Of a stretch of DNA of 64,000 nucleotides, positions 46,125-57,098 are shown in pieces. This DNA is from Jannaschia sp. M317 (lineage in GTDB: Bacteria > Pseudomonadota > Alphaproteobacteria > Rhodobacterales > Rhodobacteraceae): contig NZ_CP081155.1 of NCBI RefSeq assembly GCF_025141175.1, forward strand, positions 1,517,001 through 1,581,000, in the 5' to 3' direction. Below the pieces are notes generated by a model, which was not told where the DNA came from, ran no database searches, and was given only the letters and a program-made list of their open reading frames with translations. How positions within the stretch are numbered: position 1 is the stretch's first letter; each line of letters opens with the position of its first letter. The position numbers were made by a program, and so were the translations under genes.

Positions 46125-46759
46125 GCCCGCAGTTCCGCGATGACGTCCTCGGGCTCCGGCACGGGATGGGGCAGGCGCGCCGAATGGCTGAGCGCGCTTT
46201 TCAGGCGGGCACGATAGGTGTCGCGCGCGATTTCCGCCCCCCCGAGCGAGGCCAGATGATCGGTCAGGAACTGCGTATCGAATAGCTGGAAACCGCCCTG
46301 GCGCAACATCGCCACGGACCATGCCAATGCCACCTTGGAGGCATCCCGCCGGCGCGAAAACATCGATTCGCCAAAGAACGCGCCCCCCATGGCCACCCCG
46401 TAAAGCCCGCCGACCAGTTCCTCGCCTTCCCAGACCTCGACCGAATGGCCAAAGCCCAGGCGGTGCAACTGCCCGTAAAGCCGGGCGATGGGCGCGTTGA
46501 TCCACGTCTCCTCGCGATCGGCGCATCCGGCAACCACGGCGTCAAAGGCCTCATCGACGGTCACGAGAAAGCGCCGTTGCCGAATGACCTTGGCCAGGCT
46601 GCGCGACAGGTGAAACCCGGTCAGCGGCAGGATGCCTCGCTCCTGCGGGTCGACCCAGAAGATGTCTTCATCGTCCTGGGCTTCGGCCATGGGAAAGACG
46701 CCGCTGGCATAGGCCATAAGCAGCACTTCGGCCGTGATTTCGGGCACGTCGCGGGGCAT
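46121..46759 (-). CDS. aat: Leucyl/phenylalanyl-tRNA--protein transferase
   Basis: A 212-residue N-end-rule transferase that adds Leu or Phe to proteins with N-terminal Arg or Lys, marking them for ClpAP. The pattern [56 protein letters not shown] and [20 protein letters not shown] is diagnostic. The start has no clear ribosome site. It lies downstream of accC on the same strand, separated by two large palindromes. Confidence 0.95.
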   Translation of the reverse strand: MPRDVPEITAEVLLMAYASGVFPMAEAQDDEDIFWVDPQERGILPLTGFHLSRSLAKVIRQRRFLVTVDEAFDAVVAGCADREETWINAPIARLYGQLHRLGFGHSVEVWEGEELVGGLYGVAMGGAFFGESMFSRRRDASKVALAWSVAMLRQGGFQLFDTQFLTDHLASLGGAEIARDTYRARLKSALSHSARLPHPVPEPEDVIAELRA

Positions 46760-46836
46760 GGGATCAGCTTACGCGCTGCGACGGCCGGGCAAAAGAACCC
46801 GATCGCCGCAAAAGATCACGATTGCGGGGGAGGGGG

Positions 46837-46882
46837 GACCAGACTTTTCGAAAAGTCTGGTCAAATCCTTTGAAGGATTTGA
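46837..46882. repeat. Two overlapping palindromes between accC and aat
   Basis: Positions 46837-46862 are a perfect 26-bp palindrome (GACCAGACTTTTC plus its complement). Positions 46861-46882 form a second, TCAAATCCTT-TG-AAGGATTTGA, almost identical to the first palindrome at 38854. They begin right after the accC stop (46890). They should fold as strong hairpins and may end accBC transcription. Confidence 0.6.
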
Positions 46883-46889
46883 TCCCCGA

Positions 46890-48236
46890 TCAGCCCAGGT
46901 TCGTTTCAAGCCACTTTTCGAGCCAGTGGATCGTATAGTCGCCGCGCAGGATGTCGGGCTCCTGCAGCAGGGCGTCGAACAGCGGGATCGTCGTGTCGAC
47001 CCCATCCACGATCAATTCGCCAAGCGATCGATGCAAGCGCGCCAGGGCCTCGGGGCGGTCGCGACCATGGACGATCAGCTTGCCGATCAGAGAGTCGTAG
47101 TAGGGCGGGATCCGATACCCGTCATAAAGCGCGGAATCCATCCGAACGCCCAGCCCCCCCGGCGCGTGATACTGGGTGATCCGACCCGGCGAGGGGGAAA
47201 AGCTGGGCAGCTTTTCGGCGTTGATCCGAACTTCGATGGCGTGACCGTTGATCTTCAGGTCGTCTTGGCCGAACGACATCGGCAGGCCAGCGGCCACGCG
47301 GATCTGTTCGCGCACCAGGTCGACGCCGAAAATCGCCTCGGTCACCGGGTGTTCGACCTGCAGGCGGGTGTTCATCTCGATAAAGAAGAACTCGCCGTTC
47401 TCGTAGAGGAACTCGATCGTGCCCGCGCCGGAATAGCCGATGCGCGCCACGGCATCGGCGCAGGTGGCCCCGATCTCGGCGCGCTGTTCGGGGCTGATCG
47501 CGGGGCCGGGGGCCTCTTCGAAAACCTTCTGGTGGCGACGCTGCAGGGAACAGTCCCGCTCGCCCAGATGAACGGCGCCGCCCTTACCGTCGCCGAAAAC
47601 CTGGATCTCGATGTGGCGCGGCGTGCCGAGATATTTCTCGATATAGACCTCATCGTTGCCAAAGGCGGCCTTGGCCTCGGACCGCGCCGTGCGGAAGGCG
47701 GTTTCGAGATCGGCAGCTGTCTTGGCCAGCTTCATGCCGCGCCCACCGCCACCTGCCGTGGCCTTGACGATGACGGGGTATCCCGCCTCTTCGGCCACCG
47801 CGCGGGCCACGTCCATGTCGGGTACGCCGCCGTCGGATCCGGGCACGCAGGGCACGCCCAGCTCCTTCATGGTATCCTTGGCGGTGATCTTGTCGCCCAT
47901 GATGCGGATATGTTCGGCCGAAGGGCCGATGAAGGTGATCCCGTGATCCTCCAGGACCTGCACAAAGGCGGCGTTTTCGGACAGGAAGCCGTAGCCGGGG
48001 TGGATCGCTTCTGCGCCCGTGATTTCGCAGGCGGAGATGATGGCCGGGACGTTCAGATAGCTTTGCGTTCCCGGGGCGGGACCGATGCAGATCGACTCGT
48101 CAGCCATGCGCACGTGCATCGCGTCGGCGTCGGCGGTGGAATGAACGGCAACGGTGGCCACGCCCATTTCGCGCGCCGCGCGGACGACGCGCAACGCGAT
48201 CTCGCCGCGGTTGGCGATAAGGATCTTCTTGAACAT
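46890..48236 (-). CDS. accC: Acetyl-CoA carboxylase, biotin carboxylase subunit
   Basis: A 448-residue ATP-grasp enzyme that carboxylates biotin on AccB using bicarbonate and ATP, the first step to malonyl-CoA. Start [16 protein letters not shown]; the glycine-rich [14 protein letters not shown] loop; [19 protein letters not shown] segment; and [14 protein letters not shown] are conserved. Length is typical. Four bases separate it from accB, so accB-accC is the usual operon. Strong palindromes follow the stop. Confidence 0.97.
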   Translation of the reverse strand: MFKKILIANRGEIALRVVRAAREMGVATVAVHSTADADAMHVRMADESICIGPAPGTQSYLNVPAIISACEITGAEAIHPGYGFLSENAAFVQVLEDHGITFIGPSAEHIRIMGDKITAKDTMKELGVPCVPGSDGGVPDMDVARAVAEEAGYPVIVKATAGGGGRGMKLAKTAADLETAFRTARSEAKAAFGNDEVYIEKYLGTPRHIEIQVFGDGKGGAVHLGERDCSLQRRHQKVFEEAPGPAISPEQRAEIGATCADAVARIGYSGAGTIEFLYENGEFFFIEMNTRLQVEHPVTEAIFGVDLVREQIRVAAGLPMSFGQDDLKINGHAIEVRINAEKLPSFSPSPGRITQYHAPGGLGVRMDSALYDGYRIPPYYDSLIGKLIVHGRDRPEALARLHRSLGELIVDGVDTTIPLFDALLQEPDILRGDYTIHWLEKWLETNLG

Positions 48237-48240
48237 GACG

Positions 48241-48717
48241 CTATCCCAGGATGACCAGGGGGGCACCGAACTCCACGGGGGCCCCGTCTTCGACGAGGAT
48301 GCGCTTGACCTTGCCGGCGCGGGGGCTCGGAATCTGGTTCATCGTCTTCATGGCTTCGACGATCAGCAGGGTCTGACCTTCGGACACGGTGTCGCCAACC
48401 TTGACAAAGGCAGCGGCCCCCGGTTCCGCCGACAGATAGGCGGTGCCGACCATGGGCGATGTGACGGCCCCCGGATCCTGCGCCGGATCGGTGGAAACGG
48501 CGGGCGCGGCGGCCTGCGGCGCGGCCGGCGCCACGGGCGCGGTCGGGGCCGCGTAATGGACAGGTGCCGGCGCAGGCAGTTGGCGCGAGACGCGGACGTT
48601 CAAGCTGTCGTCGTCGCCATATTCGCGCATGACCTCCAGCTCGGTCAGGTCGTTTTCCCGAAGGAGTTCGGCCAGTGCCTTGATGAAGGCGACGTCGCTT
48701 TCGTGGTGTTTGGTCAT
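48241..48717 (-). CDS. accB: Acetyl-CoA carboxylase biotin carboxyl carrier protein
   Basis: A 158-residue BCCP. The N-terminal helix ([21 protein letters not shown]) is followed by an A/P-rich linker (about 50-80) and the biotinyl domain, with the biotinylated lysine in [10 protein letters not shown] (EAMKT rather than EAMKM, common in alphaproteobacteria). GAGGA precedes the ATG. It pairs with accC downstream. Confidence 0.95.
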   Translation of the reverse strand: MTKHHESDVAFIKALAELLRENDLTELEVMREYGDDDSLNVRVSRQLPAPAPVHYAAPTAPVAPAAPQAAAPAVSTDPAQDPGAVTSPMVGTAYLSAEPGAAAFVKVGDTVSEGQTLLIVEAMKTMNQIPSPRAGKVKRILVEDGAPVEFGAPLVILG

Positions 48718-48870
48718 GCGGTCCTCGTTGCCCTGTTTTGCCGGACTTACCGCGAACGAGACGCGAGGGAAAGGACTTGAATGCGCAGCGCCGTCGCGGG
48801 CGGCGTGACTTTCGCGGGAAGAAAACCGGGCGTTCCGCGCACCCGGGCAGGTTTCACCAGGCCTCAGCGG

Positions 48871-49332
48871 TCACGCGACGGTGTCGATCGTTCTGTCTTC
48901 GGGGTCACCGATGGTTCGGACCGTTTCGACATCGCCGGTCAGCTTCGGGATCGCCTCGACGGGGACCGGGATACGCGACAGGACCTCTTTCTGGATAACC
49001 TTGCGCAGCGCTTCGTCGGCGTCGCGCTTGGCCTGCGCGTCTGCGATGTCCTGCCGGGTTTCCAAGTCGTTCTGCACGTCCTCGGCAAGGGCGCGTCCCT
49101 CTGCGCCGGTGCGCGCGGCAGAGGTGCCGTTCGCCGTGCGAGAGGCCGTGACCGGTGGAATGCGCGCGGCGGTGACCGTCGCTTCTGCGGCGGTTTTGCC
49201 GGCGGTGCCCAGCGGCTGCACCTCGGCGGTGATCTGGCCCCGAGGGTTCTGAACCGGTGGTTGAGTTGGTTGATTGCTCTGCGCGGCGGCGGTGGCCGCC
49301 TGCACGGGCGCGATTGTCGAAATCAGAGACAT
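48871..49332 (-). CDS. Hypothetical alanine/threonine-rich protein
   Basis: A 153-residue protein, MSLISTIAPVQAATAAAQSN then an A/T/P-rich stretch and a charged helix ALAEDVQNDLETRQDIADAQ and DEALRKVIQKEVLSRIPVPVEA. No signal peptide is clear. AGGAG lies before the ATG. A CtrA-like box lies about 90 bases upstream. No family recognised; composition suggests a flexible N-terminal half and a coiled C-terminal half. Confidence 0.55.
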   Translation of the reverse strand: MSLISTIAPVQAATAAAQSNQPTQPPVQNPRGQITAEVQPLGTAGKTAAEATVTAARIPPVTASRTANGTSAARTGAEGRALAEDVQNDLETRQDIADAQAKRDADEALRKVIQKEVLSRIPVPVEAIPKLTGDVETVRTIGDPEDRTIDTVA

Positions 49333-49422
49333 TCCGGACTCCTGTCACAAAGCCCCCGGGTCTAAAGGTACCGTGGCGGACCGAAGCCCGCCACGATTCG
49401 TGTTCATCTCCGTTAGCAGGGC

Positions 49423-49438
49423 GTTAACTCCGCAGCGG
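49423..49438 (-). promoter_or_regulatory. CtrA-like box upstream of the hypothetical gene
   Basis: The reverse strand reads TTAACGCCCTGCTAA (complement of 49423-49437), TTAA-N7-CTAA, the same form as the box at 1868. It lies about 91-106 bases upstream of the 153-residue gene start. Only the motif is seen. Confidence 0.25.
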
Positions 49439-49440
49439 CC

Positions 49441-51399
<1,959 letters not shown>

Positions 51400-51447
51400 G
51401 TCGTCTCCTCCGAGGGTGGGCGCGCGGTCCGGGCGCGCCCAAGTCAT

Positions 51448-52203
51448 TCAGATAGCGAGGTATTCTGCGCGCAGCGCCTCGTCGCCCAGAACCTCTGCTG
51501 CGGTGCCGTCAAAGACCACACCGCCAGTGTCGAGGATGACCGCCCGGTCAGAGAGTTCAAGGGCGCGCACGGCGTTCTGCTCGACAATGATGGTGGTCAT
51601 GCCCAGTTTGCGGACCTCGTGCAGGGTGCGCTCGATCTCGTCGACGATGACGGGGGCCAGGCCCTCGTAGGGTTCGTCCAGCAACAGCAGTTTGACGTCG
51701 CGGGCCAAGGCGCGCGCGATGGCCAGCATCTGCTGCTCGCCACCCGAAAGGGTCACGCCCTCTTGCTTGCGACGCTCTCCAAGCTTCGGAAAAAGCTCAT
51801 ATAATCTCTCCAGCGACCAGCCGACGGGCGGGGCGATCTGGGCCAGTTTCAGGTTCTCTTCCACGGTCAGGCCGGGGATGATTCGCCGGTCTTCGGGGAC
51901 AAGGCCCAGCCCCGCGGCAGAGGCTTCGTGGGCCTTCATGCGGTGCAGCGGCTGATGGTCCAGCCAGATTTCGCCGTGGGTCAGCTGGGGGTCGCCTACA
52001 CGGGCGCAGGTGCGCAGGGTCGATGTCTTGCCTGCGCCATTTCTTCCAAGCAAAGCAAGGATTTCGCCTTCGTGGACGTTAAAGCTGACGCCTTGGACGA
52101 TATAGCTTTCGCCGTAGTAGGCGTGGATGTCATGGACGCTGAAATAGGCGGGCGCGGAGGCGGCCTTGTTGGCGTCGCGGGTGAAGTCGGGTTTGACGTT
52201 CAT
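51448..52203 (-). CDS. LivF-like ABC transporter ATP-binding protein
   Basis: A 251-residue ATPase of a hydrophobic-amino-acid-type importer. Walker A GRNGAGKTST, signature LSGGEQQMLAIARAL and Walker B LLLLDEPYEGLAP are canonical; the LAP end of Walker B is typical of LivF. The ATG has GGAGGG upstream. Fifth gene of the importer operon, followed by acs after 48 bases. Substrate unknown. Confidence 0.9.
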   Translation of the reverse strand: MNVKPDFTRDANKAASAPAYFSVHDIHAYYGESYIVQGVSFNVHEGEILALLGRNGAGKTSTLRTCARVGDPQLTHGEIWLDHQPLHRMKAHEASAAGLGLVPEDRRIIPGLTVEENLKLAQIAPPVGWSLERLYELFPKLGERRKQEGVTLSGGEQQMLAIARALARDVKLLLLDEPYEGLAPVIVDEIERTLHEVRKLGMTTIIVEQNAVRALELSDRAVILDTGGVVFDGTAAEVLGDEALRAEYLAI

Positions 52204-52222
52204 GGGACCCTCCGGGGGCGAT

Positions 52223-52269
52223 TTTCACATTTTGGGGTCGCTTTCGCGGCCCCGTTTCACGTTTTGGGG
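52223..52269. repeat. Direct repeat flanking a hairpin in the livG-livF gap
   Basis: TTTCACATTTTGGGG (52223-52237) and TTTCACGTTTTGGGG (52255-52269) match at 14 of 15 bases, 32 bp apart, with GGGGTCGC-TTTC-GCGGCCCC between, which can fold with one wobble pair. It lies in the 74-bp gap before the livF-like gene. It could be an RNA-processing or duplicated site. Confidence 0.35.
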
Positions 52270-52277
52270 GAAACCTG

Positions 52278-53039
52278 TCAGTGCCCCGACGACTCGCCCA
52301 GGTAGGCTTCGCGGACCTTGGGATGGCCCTTGATGTTCTCGGGCGTGTCCTCGACCAGCGGCGTGCCCTGGGCCAGGACGGTGATCCGTTCGGCCAGGCT
52401 GAAGACGACGTGCATGTCGTGTTCGATGATGGCGATCGTGATCGGGCGGCTTTCCTTGATCTCCTTCAACAGGTCGATCGTGTTGTTGGTGTCCGCACGC
52501 GCCATGCCGGCCGTAGGTTCGTCCAGCAGCAGCAGGCGCGGTTCCTGCGCCAGGCACATGCCGATTTCCAACCGACGTTTGTCACCGCGCGACATGGACG
52601 CGGCGTGCATGCCGCGCTTGTCGATCATGCGCATGTCTTCGAGCATATGCTCGGCCCGTTCAACGATTTCCCGGTCGCCCAGCATGGACCGATAGCCGTG
52701 CAGAGCAAAAGACCCGTCACGTTTGGCCAGGCAGGGGATCATCATGTTTTCCATGACGGTCAGATCCCCGAAGATCTCCGGCGTCTGGAACACGCGGGAA
52801 ATCCCCATCTGGTTGATCTCGTGCGGTTTGCGGCCGAGCACGGATTTGCCCTCGAACATGACCGATCCGGTGTCGGGGATCAGCTTGCCGACAAGGCAGT
52901 TGAGCAGCGTGGATTTGCCCGCGCCGTTGGGGCCGATGATCGCGTGGACCGTGCCTTCCTGGACGCTGAGGTTGACGTCGCCCAGCGCCTGGAGCCCTCC
53001 GAACCGCTTGCCGACGTTCTTGACTTCGAGAATGCCCAT
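52278..53039 (-). CDS. LivG-like ABC transporter ATP-binding protein
   Basis: A 253-residue ATPase. Walker A GPNGAGKSTLLNCL, signature SRGDKRRLEIGMCLA and Walker B LLLDEPTAGM (with ARADTNN) are seen. The signature reads S-R-G-D rather than LSGGQ, as in several LivG-type ATPases. It pairs with the livF-like ATPase as the nucleotide-binding heterodimer. Six bases separate it from the livM-like gene. Confidence 0.9.
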   Translation of the reverse strand: MGILEVKNVGKRFGGLQALGDVNLSVQEGTVHAIIGPNGAGKSTLLNCLVGKLIPDTGSVMFEGKSVLGRKPHEINQMGISRVFQTPEIFGDLTVMENMMIPCLAKRDGSFALHGYRSMLGDREIVERAEHMLEDMRMIDKRGMHAASMSRGDKRRLEIGMCLAQEPRLLLLDEPTAGMARADTNNTIDLLKEIKESRPITIAIIEHDMHVVFSLAERITVLAQGTPLVEDTPENIKGHPKVREAYLGESSGH

Positions 53040-53045
53040 GGCGCG

Positions 53046-54326
53046 TTACTCCCCGGCTTTGCGTTGTTCGGCGGCGGCCTTTTCGGCATCCGCTGATTTG
53101 CGGTCACGGCGGAACACCGTGGCCAGTTTCTGACCGCCCTGGACCAGACCACCGGGCAGGAAGATCACCACCGCCATGAACAAAAGGCCCAGCGTCAGGT
53201 GCCACCCCTTGCCCACGAAGGGATAGATCAGCGTGACCATGACGTCCGTCGCCCAGTCGGGCAGAAAGGCGAACCAGCTTTCCAGCGTGGCCTTGTTGAT
53301 GGTCGAGACGATGTTTTCCATGTACTTGATGAAACCCGCGCCCAGCACCGGCCCGATCAGGGTGCCCGCGCCGCCGAGGATGGTCATCAGCACGACTTCG
53401 CCCGAGGCAGTCCAGAACATGCGTTCCGCGCCGACCTGGGTGTCCATCGCCACCAGCAATCCGCCCGCCAGACCAGCGTACATGCCGGAGATGACGAAGG
53501 CCGCCAGCGTATAGGGCTTGGGCGAGATGCCGGTATAATTCAGGCGGTTCTGGTTCGATTTCACCGCCCGCAGCATCACGCCGAACGGCGACCGGAAGAT
53601 GCGGATCGACAGGTAGAAGGCCGCCAGCATGCACAGCGCGGCGATATAGTAACCCGCGTTGAAGGTGAATAGCCAGGCGCCGATCTGCAACTCGTAGCTG
53701 GCTCCCATTTCCAGGCCGAACAGGTTGGCGCGGGGGGTCGTTCCCTGCTCCAGCGCGGCGTCGAGGATACGGGGGTCGAAGTATTTCAACTGCAGCCCCG
53801 TCTCACCGCCGGTGATCGGCGTGAGGACCGAATAGGCCAGGGCGAAGGACATCATCGCGAAGGCCAGCGTCAGGATCGAGAAGTAGATCCCCGAGCGCCG
53901 CAGTGAGATGAACCCCACCAGCAGAGAGAACAGACCCGCCACGATCACCGAGACCAGGATCGACGGGAGGACGTTCAGCGTCAGCAGCTTCATCGACCAG
54001 ATCCCGGCGTAGGACCCCACGCCCAGAAACGCGGCATGGCCGAAGCTGAGGTAGCCGGTCAGGCCGAACAGGATGTTGAAGCCGATGGCGAAGATCCCGA
54101 AAATCACGAAGCGCTGCATCAGGTCCGGGTAGCCCGCGTTGAACTGCGCCAGGGCCGAGCCTTCGGGGAAGGGGTTGAGGATGAAGGGTGCCAGCAGGGC
54201 GAGCGCGGCGACAAGCAGCAGCAGGCCCGCGTCCTTCTTGCCCACACCCAGCAGCCCGCTGGAGGTCCGCACCGGAGCGGAGGAGGCGGGGCGCGCGGCC
54301 CCTGCGTTGGAAGTCTGGTCGGTCAT
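53046..54326 (-). CDS. LivM-like ABC transporter permease
   Basis: A 426-residue integral membrane permease with about ten helices. [18 protein letters not shown] and [33 protein letters not shown] (EAA-like coupling loop) are conserved in LivM. The N-terminal 30 residues ([15 protein letters not shown]) are longer than usual and hydrophilic; the C-terminal tail is charged ([21 protein letters not shown]). Four bases separate it from the livH-like gene. Confidence 0.9.
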   Translation of the reverse strand: MTDQTSNAGAARPASSAPVRTSSGLLGVGKKDAGLLLLVAALALLAPFILNPFPEGSALAQFNAGYPDLMQRFVIFGIFAIGFNILFGLTGYLSFGHAAFLGVGSYAGIWSMKLLTLNVLPSILVSVIVAGLFSLLVGFISLRRSGIYFSILTLAFAMMSFALAYSVLTPITGGETGLQLKYFDPRILDAALEQGTTPRANLFGLEMGASYELQIGAWLFTFNAGYYIAALCMLAAFYLSIRIFRSPFGVMLRAVKSNQNRLNYTGISPKPYTLAAFVISGMYAGLAGGLLVAMDTQVGAERMFWTASGEVVLMTILGGAGTLIGPVLGAGFIKYMENIVSTINKATLESWFAFLPDWATDVMVTLIYPFVGKGWHLTLGLLFMAVVIFLPGGLVQGGQKLATVFRRDRKSADAEKAAAEQRKAGE

Positions 54327-54330
54327 TGGA

Positions 54331-55362
54331 TTAATCCTCCATCACGCCCTTGCGGCCCATCAGGCCACGGGGACGGGTCAGCAGCACGACGATGGCCACG
54401 AGGTAGATGACGATCTGGTTGATGCCGGGCAGCACCTCCAGCACCTGGGTCATGGAGGCGAAGGCCTCGACGATACCCAAAAGGAAGCCTGCCAGCACGG
54501 CACCGGGCAGCGACCCCATGCCGCCGACGACGACCACCACGAAGCTGAGCACCAGGAAGTCCATGCCCATGTGGTAGTTGGGCGAATTGATCGGCGTGTA
54601 CATCACGCCCGCCAACCCCGCGACGGCCGCCGCGATCCCGAACATCATGGTGAACCGCTTGTCGATGTCGATGCCCAGCAGGGTCACCGTCTCGCGGTCG
54701 GCCATCCCGGCGCGGACGACCATCCCGAAGGTGGTGAACTGCAAGAAGGCAAAGACAGCGGCGATGATGACCGCGGCAAAGAAGAAATAGACCAGGCGCC
54801 AGTAGGGATAGACGATGGATCCCGGATCGAAGCCCAGCAAAACCCCGAAGTCGTAGGACCCCACGAAGGCCGAGGGCGCGGGCGTCGGGATCGGGTTGGC
54901 GCCGTAGAAGTACTTGATGATTTCCTGCAGCACGATGGCCAGGCCGAAGGTCACCAGGATCTGGTCGGCGTGGGGGCGTTTGTAGAAATGCTTGATCAGT
55001 CCCCGCTCCATCACGACGCCGATGGCGATCATCACGGGAATGGCCATCAGGATCGACAGGGGGACGGCCCAGTCGATGATGGCGGCACCCGTCGATTCCC
55101 CGAACCAGTCGTAGATGTAGGGCACGTCCACCATCCGGGGATTGCCGAGAAAGTCCGTCTCGCCGGGGACCGGGATTTCGTGGCTGAGCGAAAGCAGCCG
55201 CGAGAAGGTCACGGCGCAGAAGGCCCCCATCATGAACAAGGCGCCATGCGCAAAGTTCACGACCCCCAGCGTGCCGAAGATGAGCGTCAGGCCCAGGGCG
55301 ATCAGGGCATAGGCACTGCCCTTGTCCAGACCGTTGAGAATTTGAAGGATGATGGCGTCCAT
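54331..55362 (-). CDS. LivH-like ABC transporter permease
   Basis: A 343-residue permease with about eight helices. [42 protein letters not shown] is the LivH hallmark N-terminus, and [21 protein letters not shown] is the coupling loop. A 60-residue insert with [17 protein letters not shown] (about 55-80) is found in importers of this subfamily. It lies downstream of the binding-protein gene, separated by two strong hairpins. Confidence 0.9.
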   Translation of the reverse strand: MDAIILQILNGLDKGSAYALIALGLTLIFGTLGVVNFAHGALFMMGAFCAVTFSRLLSLSHEIPVPGETDFLGNPRMVDVPYIYDWFGESTGAAIIDWAVPLSILMAIPVMIAIGVVMERGLIKHFYKRPHADQILVTFGLAIVLQEIIKYFYGANPIPTPAPSAFVGSYDFGVLLGFDPGSIVYPYWRLVYFFFAAVIIAAVFAFLQFTTFGMVVRAGMADRETVTLLGIDIDKRFTMMFGIAAAVAGLAGVMYTPINSPNYHMGMDFLVLSFVVVVVGGMGSLPGAVLAGFLLGIVEAFASMTQVLEVLPGINQIVIYLVAIVVLLTRPRGLMGRKGVMED

Positions 55363-55402
55363 GACGTGCCCCCCCGCGCGGCTATGGGATCAGCGTAAGA
55401 TC

Positions 55403-55466
55403 GGTATCGCCCCGTCGGGGGCGATACCTTGGGTCGGAAGGTGCCGTGCGGATGTCGCACGGCACC
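55403..55466 (-). terminator. Two tandem 11-bp-stem hairpins between binding-protein and permease genes
   Basis: GGTATCGCCCC (55403-55413) pairs with GGGGCGATACC (55418-55428), and GGTGCCGTGCG (55440-55450) with CGCACGGCACC (55456-55466). Both are perfect 11-bp stems with loops of 4-5 bases, 14 nt past the binding-protein stop. No T-run follows, so they may partially stop transcription or protect the message so that the binding protein is made in excess. Confidence 0.6.
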
Positions 55467-55479
55467 GCGTGATCTGCGA

Positions 55480-56856
55480 TCAGGCGCCCGGGTTGCACTC
55501 GCCCAGCGAGCCACCGGCGAACTGCGGATGCTCGGGGTCGTAGGTGACCTGTGCGGCCGGAGTGACCTCGACGATTTCGACCAGGTCGAACTCGTTCTCG
55601 GGGTTTTCCTTGCCGCGCACCACGACGACGTCCTTGAAGCACTGGTGATCGTCGGCACGGTACAGGGTCGGACCGTTGCCCAGACCGTCGAACTCGAAGC
55701 CGGCCAGGGCCTCGACGACGGCGCAGGGGTTGAACGATCCGGCGCGGGTGACCGCATCGGCATAGAGCAGGGTCTGCACGTAGCAGGTGTGCGCGGCCTG
55801 CGACGGCGGGAAGCCGTACTTGGTGCCGAAGGATTGCACGAAGGCGTTGGTGCCCGCGTAACGCGCGCCCAGCTGGTTCTCCAGCTTCCAGTCCCAGTTC
55901 TGCGAGCCGAGGATGCCTGCGATGTTCTCACCGGCACCGCGGGCCATCAGCTCGGAGTAGAGCGGCACGACGATCTCGAACTTCTTGCCGTTGACCATGC
56001 GGTCACGCAGGCCAAACTGCACCGCGTTGGTCAGCGAGTTGACCATGTTGCCGCCGTAGTGGTTCAGGACCAGAACGTCCGCATCCGACTGCAGCACCGG
56101 CGCGATGTACGAGCTGAAGTCCGTCTGGGTCAGCGGCGTCTTGACGGTGTTGACCGTCTGCCAGCCCATCGCCTCGGTCGAGGAGGTGATCGCCTCTTCG
56201 GTGGTGTAGCCCCAGTTGTAGTCGGCGGTCAGGTGATACGCCTTGCGGTCGGCACCATACTGCTGCTCCAGGATCGGGGCGAGCGCGGCACCGGACATGT
56301 AGGAGTTGAAGAAGTGGCGGAAGCCATTGGCCTTCTTGTCCTTGCCGGTGGTGTCGTTGGCATGGGTCAGACCAGCCATGAAGATCACGCCCGCCTCTTG
56401 GCAGAGCGCCTGAACGGCCACGGCCACGCCCGAAGACGACCCGCCGGAGATCATGACGGCCCCGTCCTTTTCGATCATCGACCGGGCAGAGGCGCGGGCG
56501 GCGTCGGACTTGGTCTGCGTGTCGCCGGTCACATAGGCGACCTTCTTGCCCAGGATGCCGGTGCCATCGAGAACCTTCGACGAGAAGGTCGACAGCATGC
56601 CGCCGTCGCCTTCGCCGTTGAGATGCTCGACGGCCAGTTCGAAGGCGCGCAGCTCATCGGCACCTTCGTCGGCGTAGGGGCCGGATTGGGGCACGTTGAA
56701 GCCCAGCGTAACGGTGTCGCCCTGCGGCGCGTTGGTAAAGCCGGTGTGGCCATCGGCCCAGGCGGCCCCAGTGAAAATGGTCGGAGCGGCCAGGCCAGCA
56801 CCCGCCAGGCTGCCGGTCTTCAGCACGCCACGGCGTGTAAAGTTCGATTTGGTCAT
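55480..56856 (-). CDS. Liv-type ABC transporter substrate-binding protein
   Basis: A 458-residue periplasmic binding protein of the type I (LivJ-like) fold. The N-terminus MTKSNFTRRGVLKTGSLAGAGLAAPTIF has a twin-arginine motif (TRRGVLK) and export segment ending AWA. QSGPYADEGADELRAFELAVEHLN and SGGSSSGVAVAVQALCQEAGVIFM are hinge and ligand loops of this fold. Ligand not known; the setting beside acs suggests a short acid or related compound rather than branched-chain amino acids, but that is inference. Confidence 0.92.
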   Translation of the reverse strand: MTKSNFTRRGVLKTGSLAGAGLAAPTIFTGAAWADGHTGFTNAPQGDTVTLGFNVPQSGPYADEGADELRAFELAVEHLNGEGDGGMLSTFSSKVLDGTGILGKKVAYVTGDTQTKSDAARASARSMIEKDGAVMISGGSSSGVAVAVQALCQEAGVIFMAGLTHANDTTGKDKKANGFRHFFNSYMSGAALAPILEQQYGADRKAYHLTADYNWGYTTEEAITSSTEAMGWQTVNTVKTPLTQTDFSSYIAPVLQSDADVLVLNHYGGNMVNSLTNAVQFGLRDRMVNGKKFEIVVPLYSELMARGAGENIAGILGSQNWDWKLENQLGARYAGTNAFVQSFGTKYGFPPSQAAHTCYVQTLLYADAVTRAGSFNPCAVVEALAGFEFDGLGNGPTLYRADDHQCFKDVVVVRGKENPENEFDLVEIVEVTPAAQVTYDPEHPQFAGGSLGECNPGA

Positions 56857-56992
56857 TGAGACCCTCCCTGTTTTAAGCCCCGTCGCGCCTCCTCCTAGGC
56901 CGACAGGCGGTCCTGTCGCGTTGACAGCACAGGGTGACTATCGCGTCAGGTGTGAAAATGATTCAACAGATGCCTGTCAGGGTTGGATTTTT

Positions 56993-57070
56993 TTGTAAAC
57001 AACATGACAGACTGGGTTCAATTGTTGTAAATTAGTTTGCGCGCGACCGCGGCATTGCGCTTTGCGCGCG
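56993..57070. promoter_or_regulatory. Divergent control region with two pairs of direct repeats
   Basis: The 242-bp gap between the binding-protein gene and the ScfR-like gene holds TTGTAAA at 56993 and 57025 (32 bp apart), and TTTGCGCGCG at 57036 and 57061 (25 bp apart). An inverted pair CTGTCA/TGACAG (56974-57010) encloses the first. These are candidate regulator sites for both transcripts. No promoter hexamers stand out. Confidence 0.4.
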
Positions 57071-57098
57071 CAGCAAGTCCTTGCCTGATGGAGATTTC

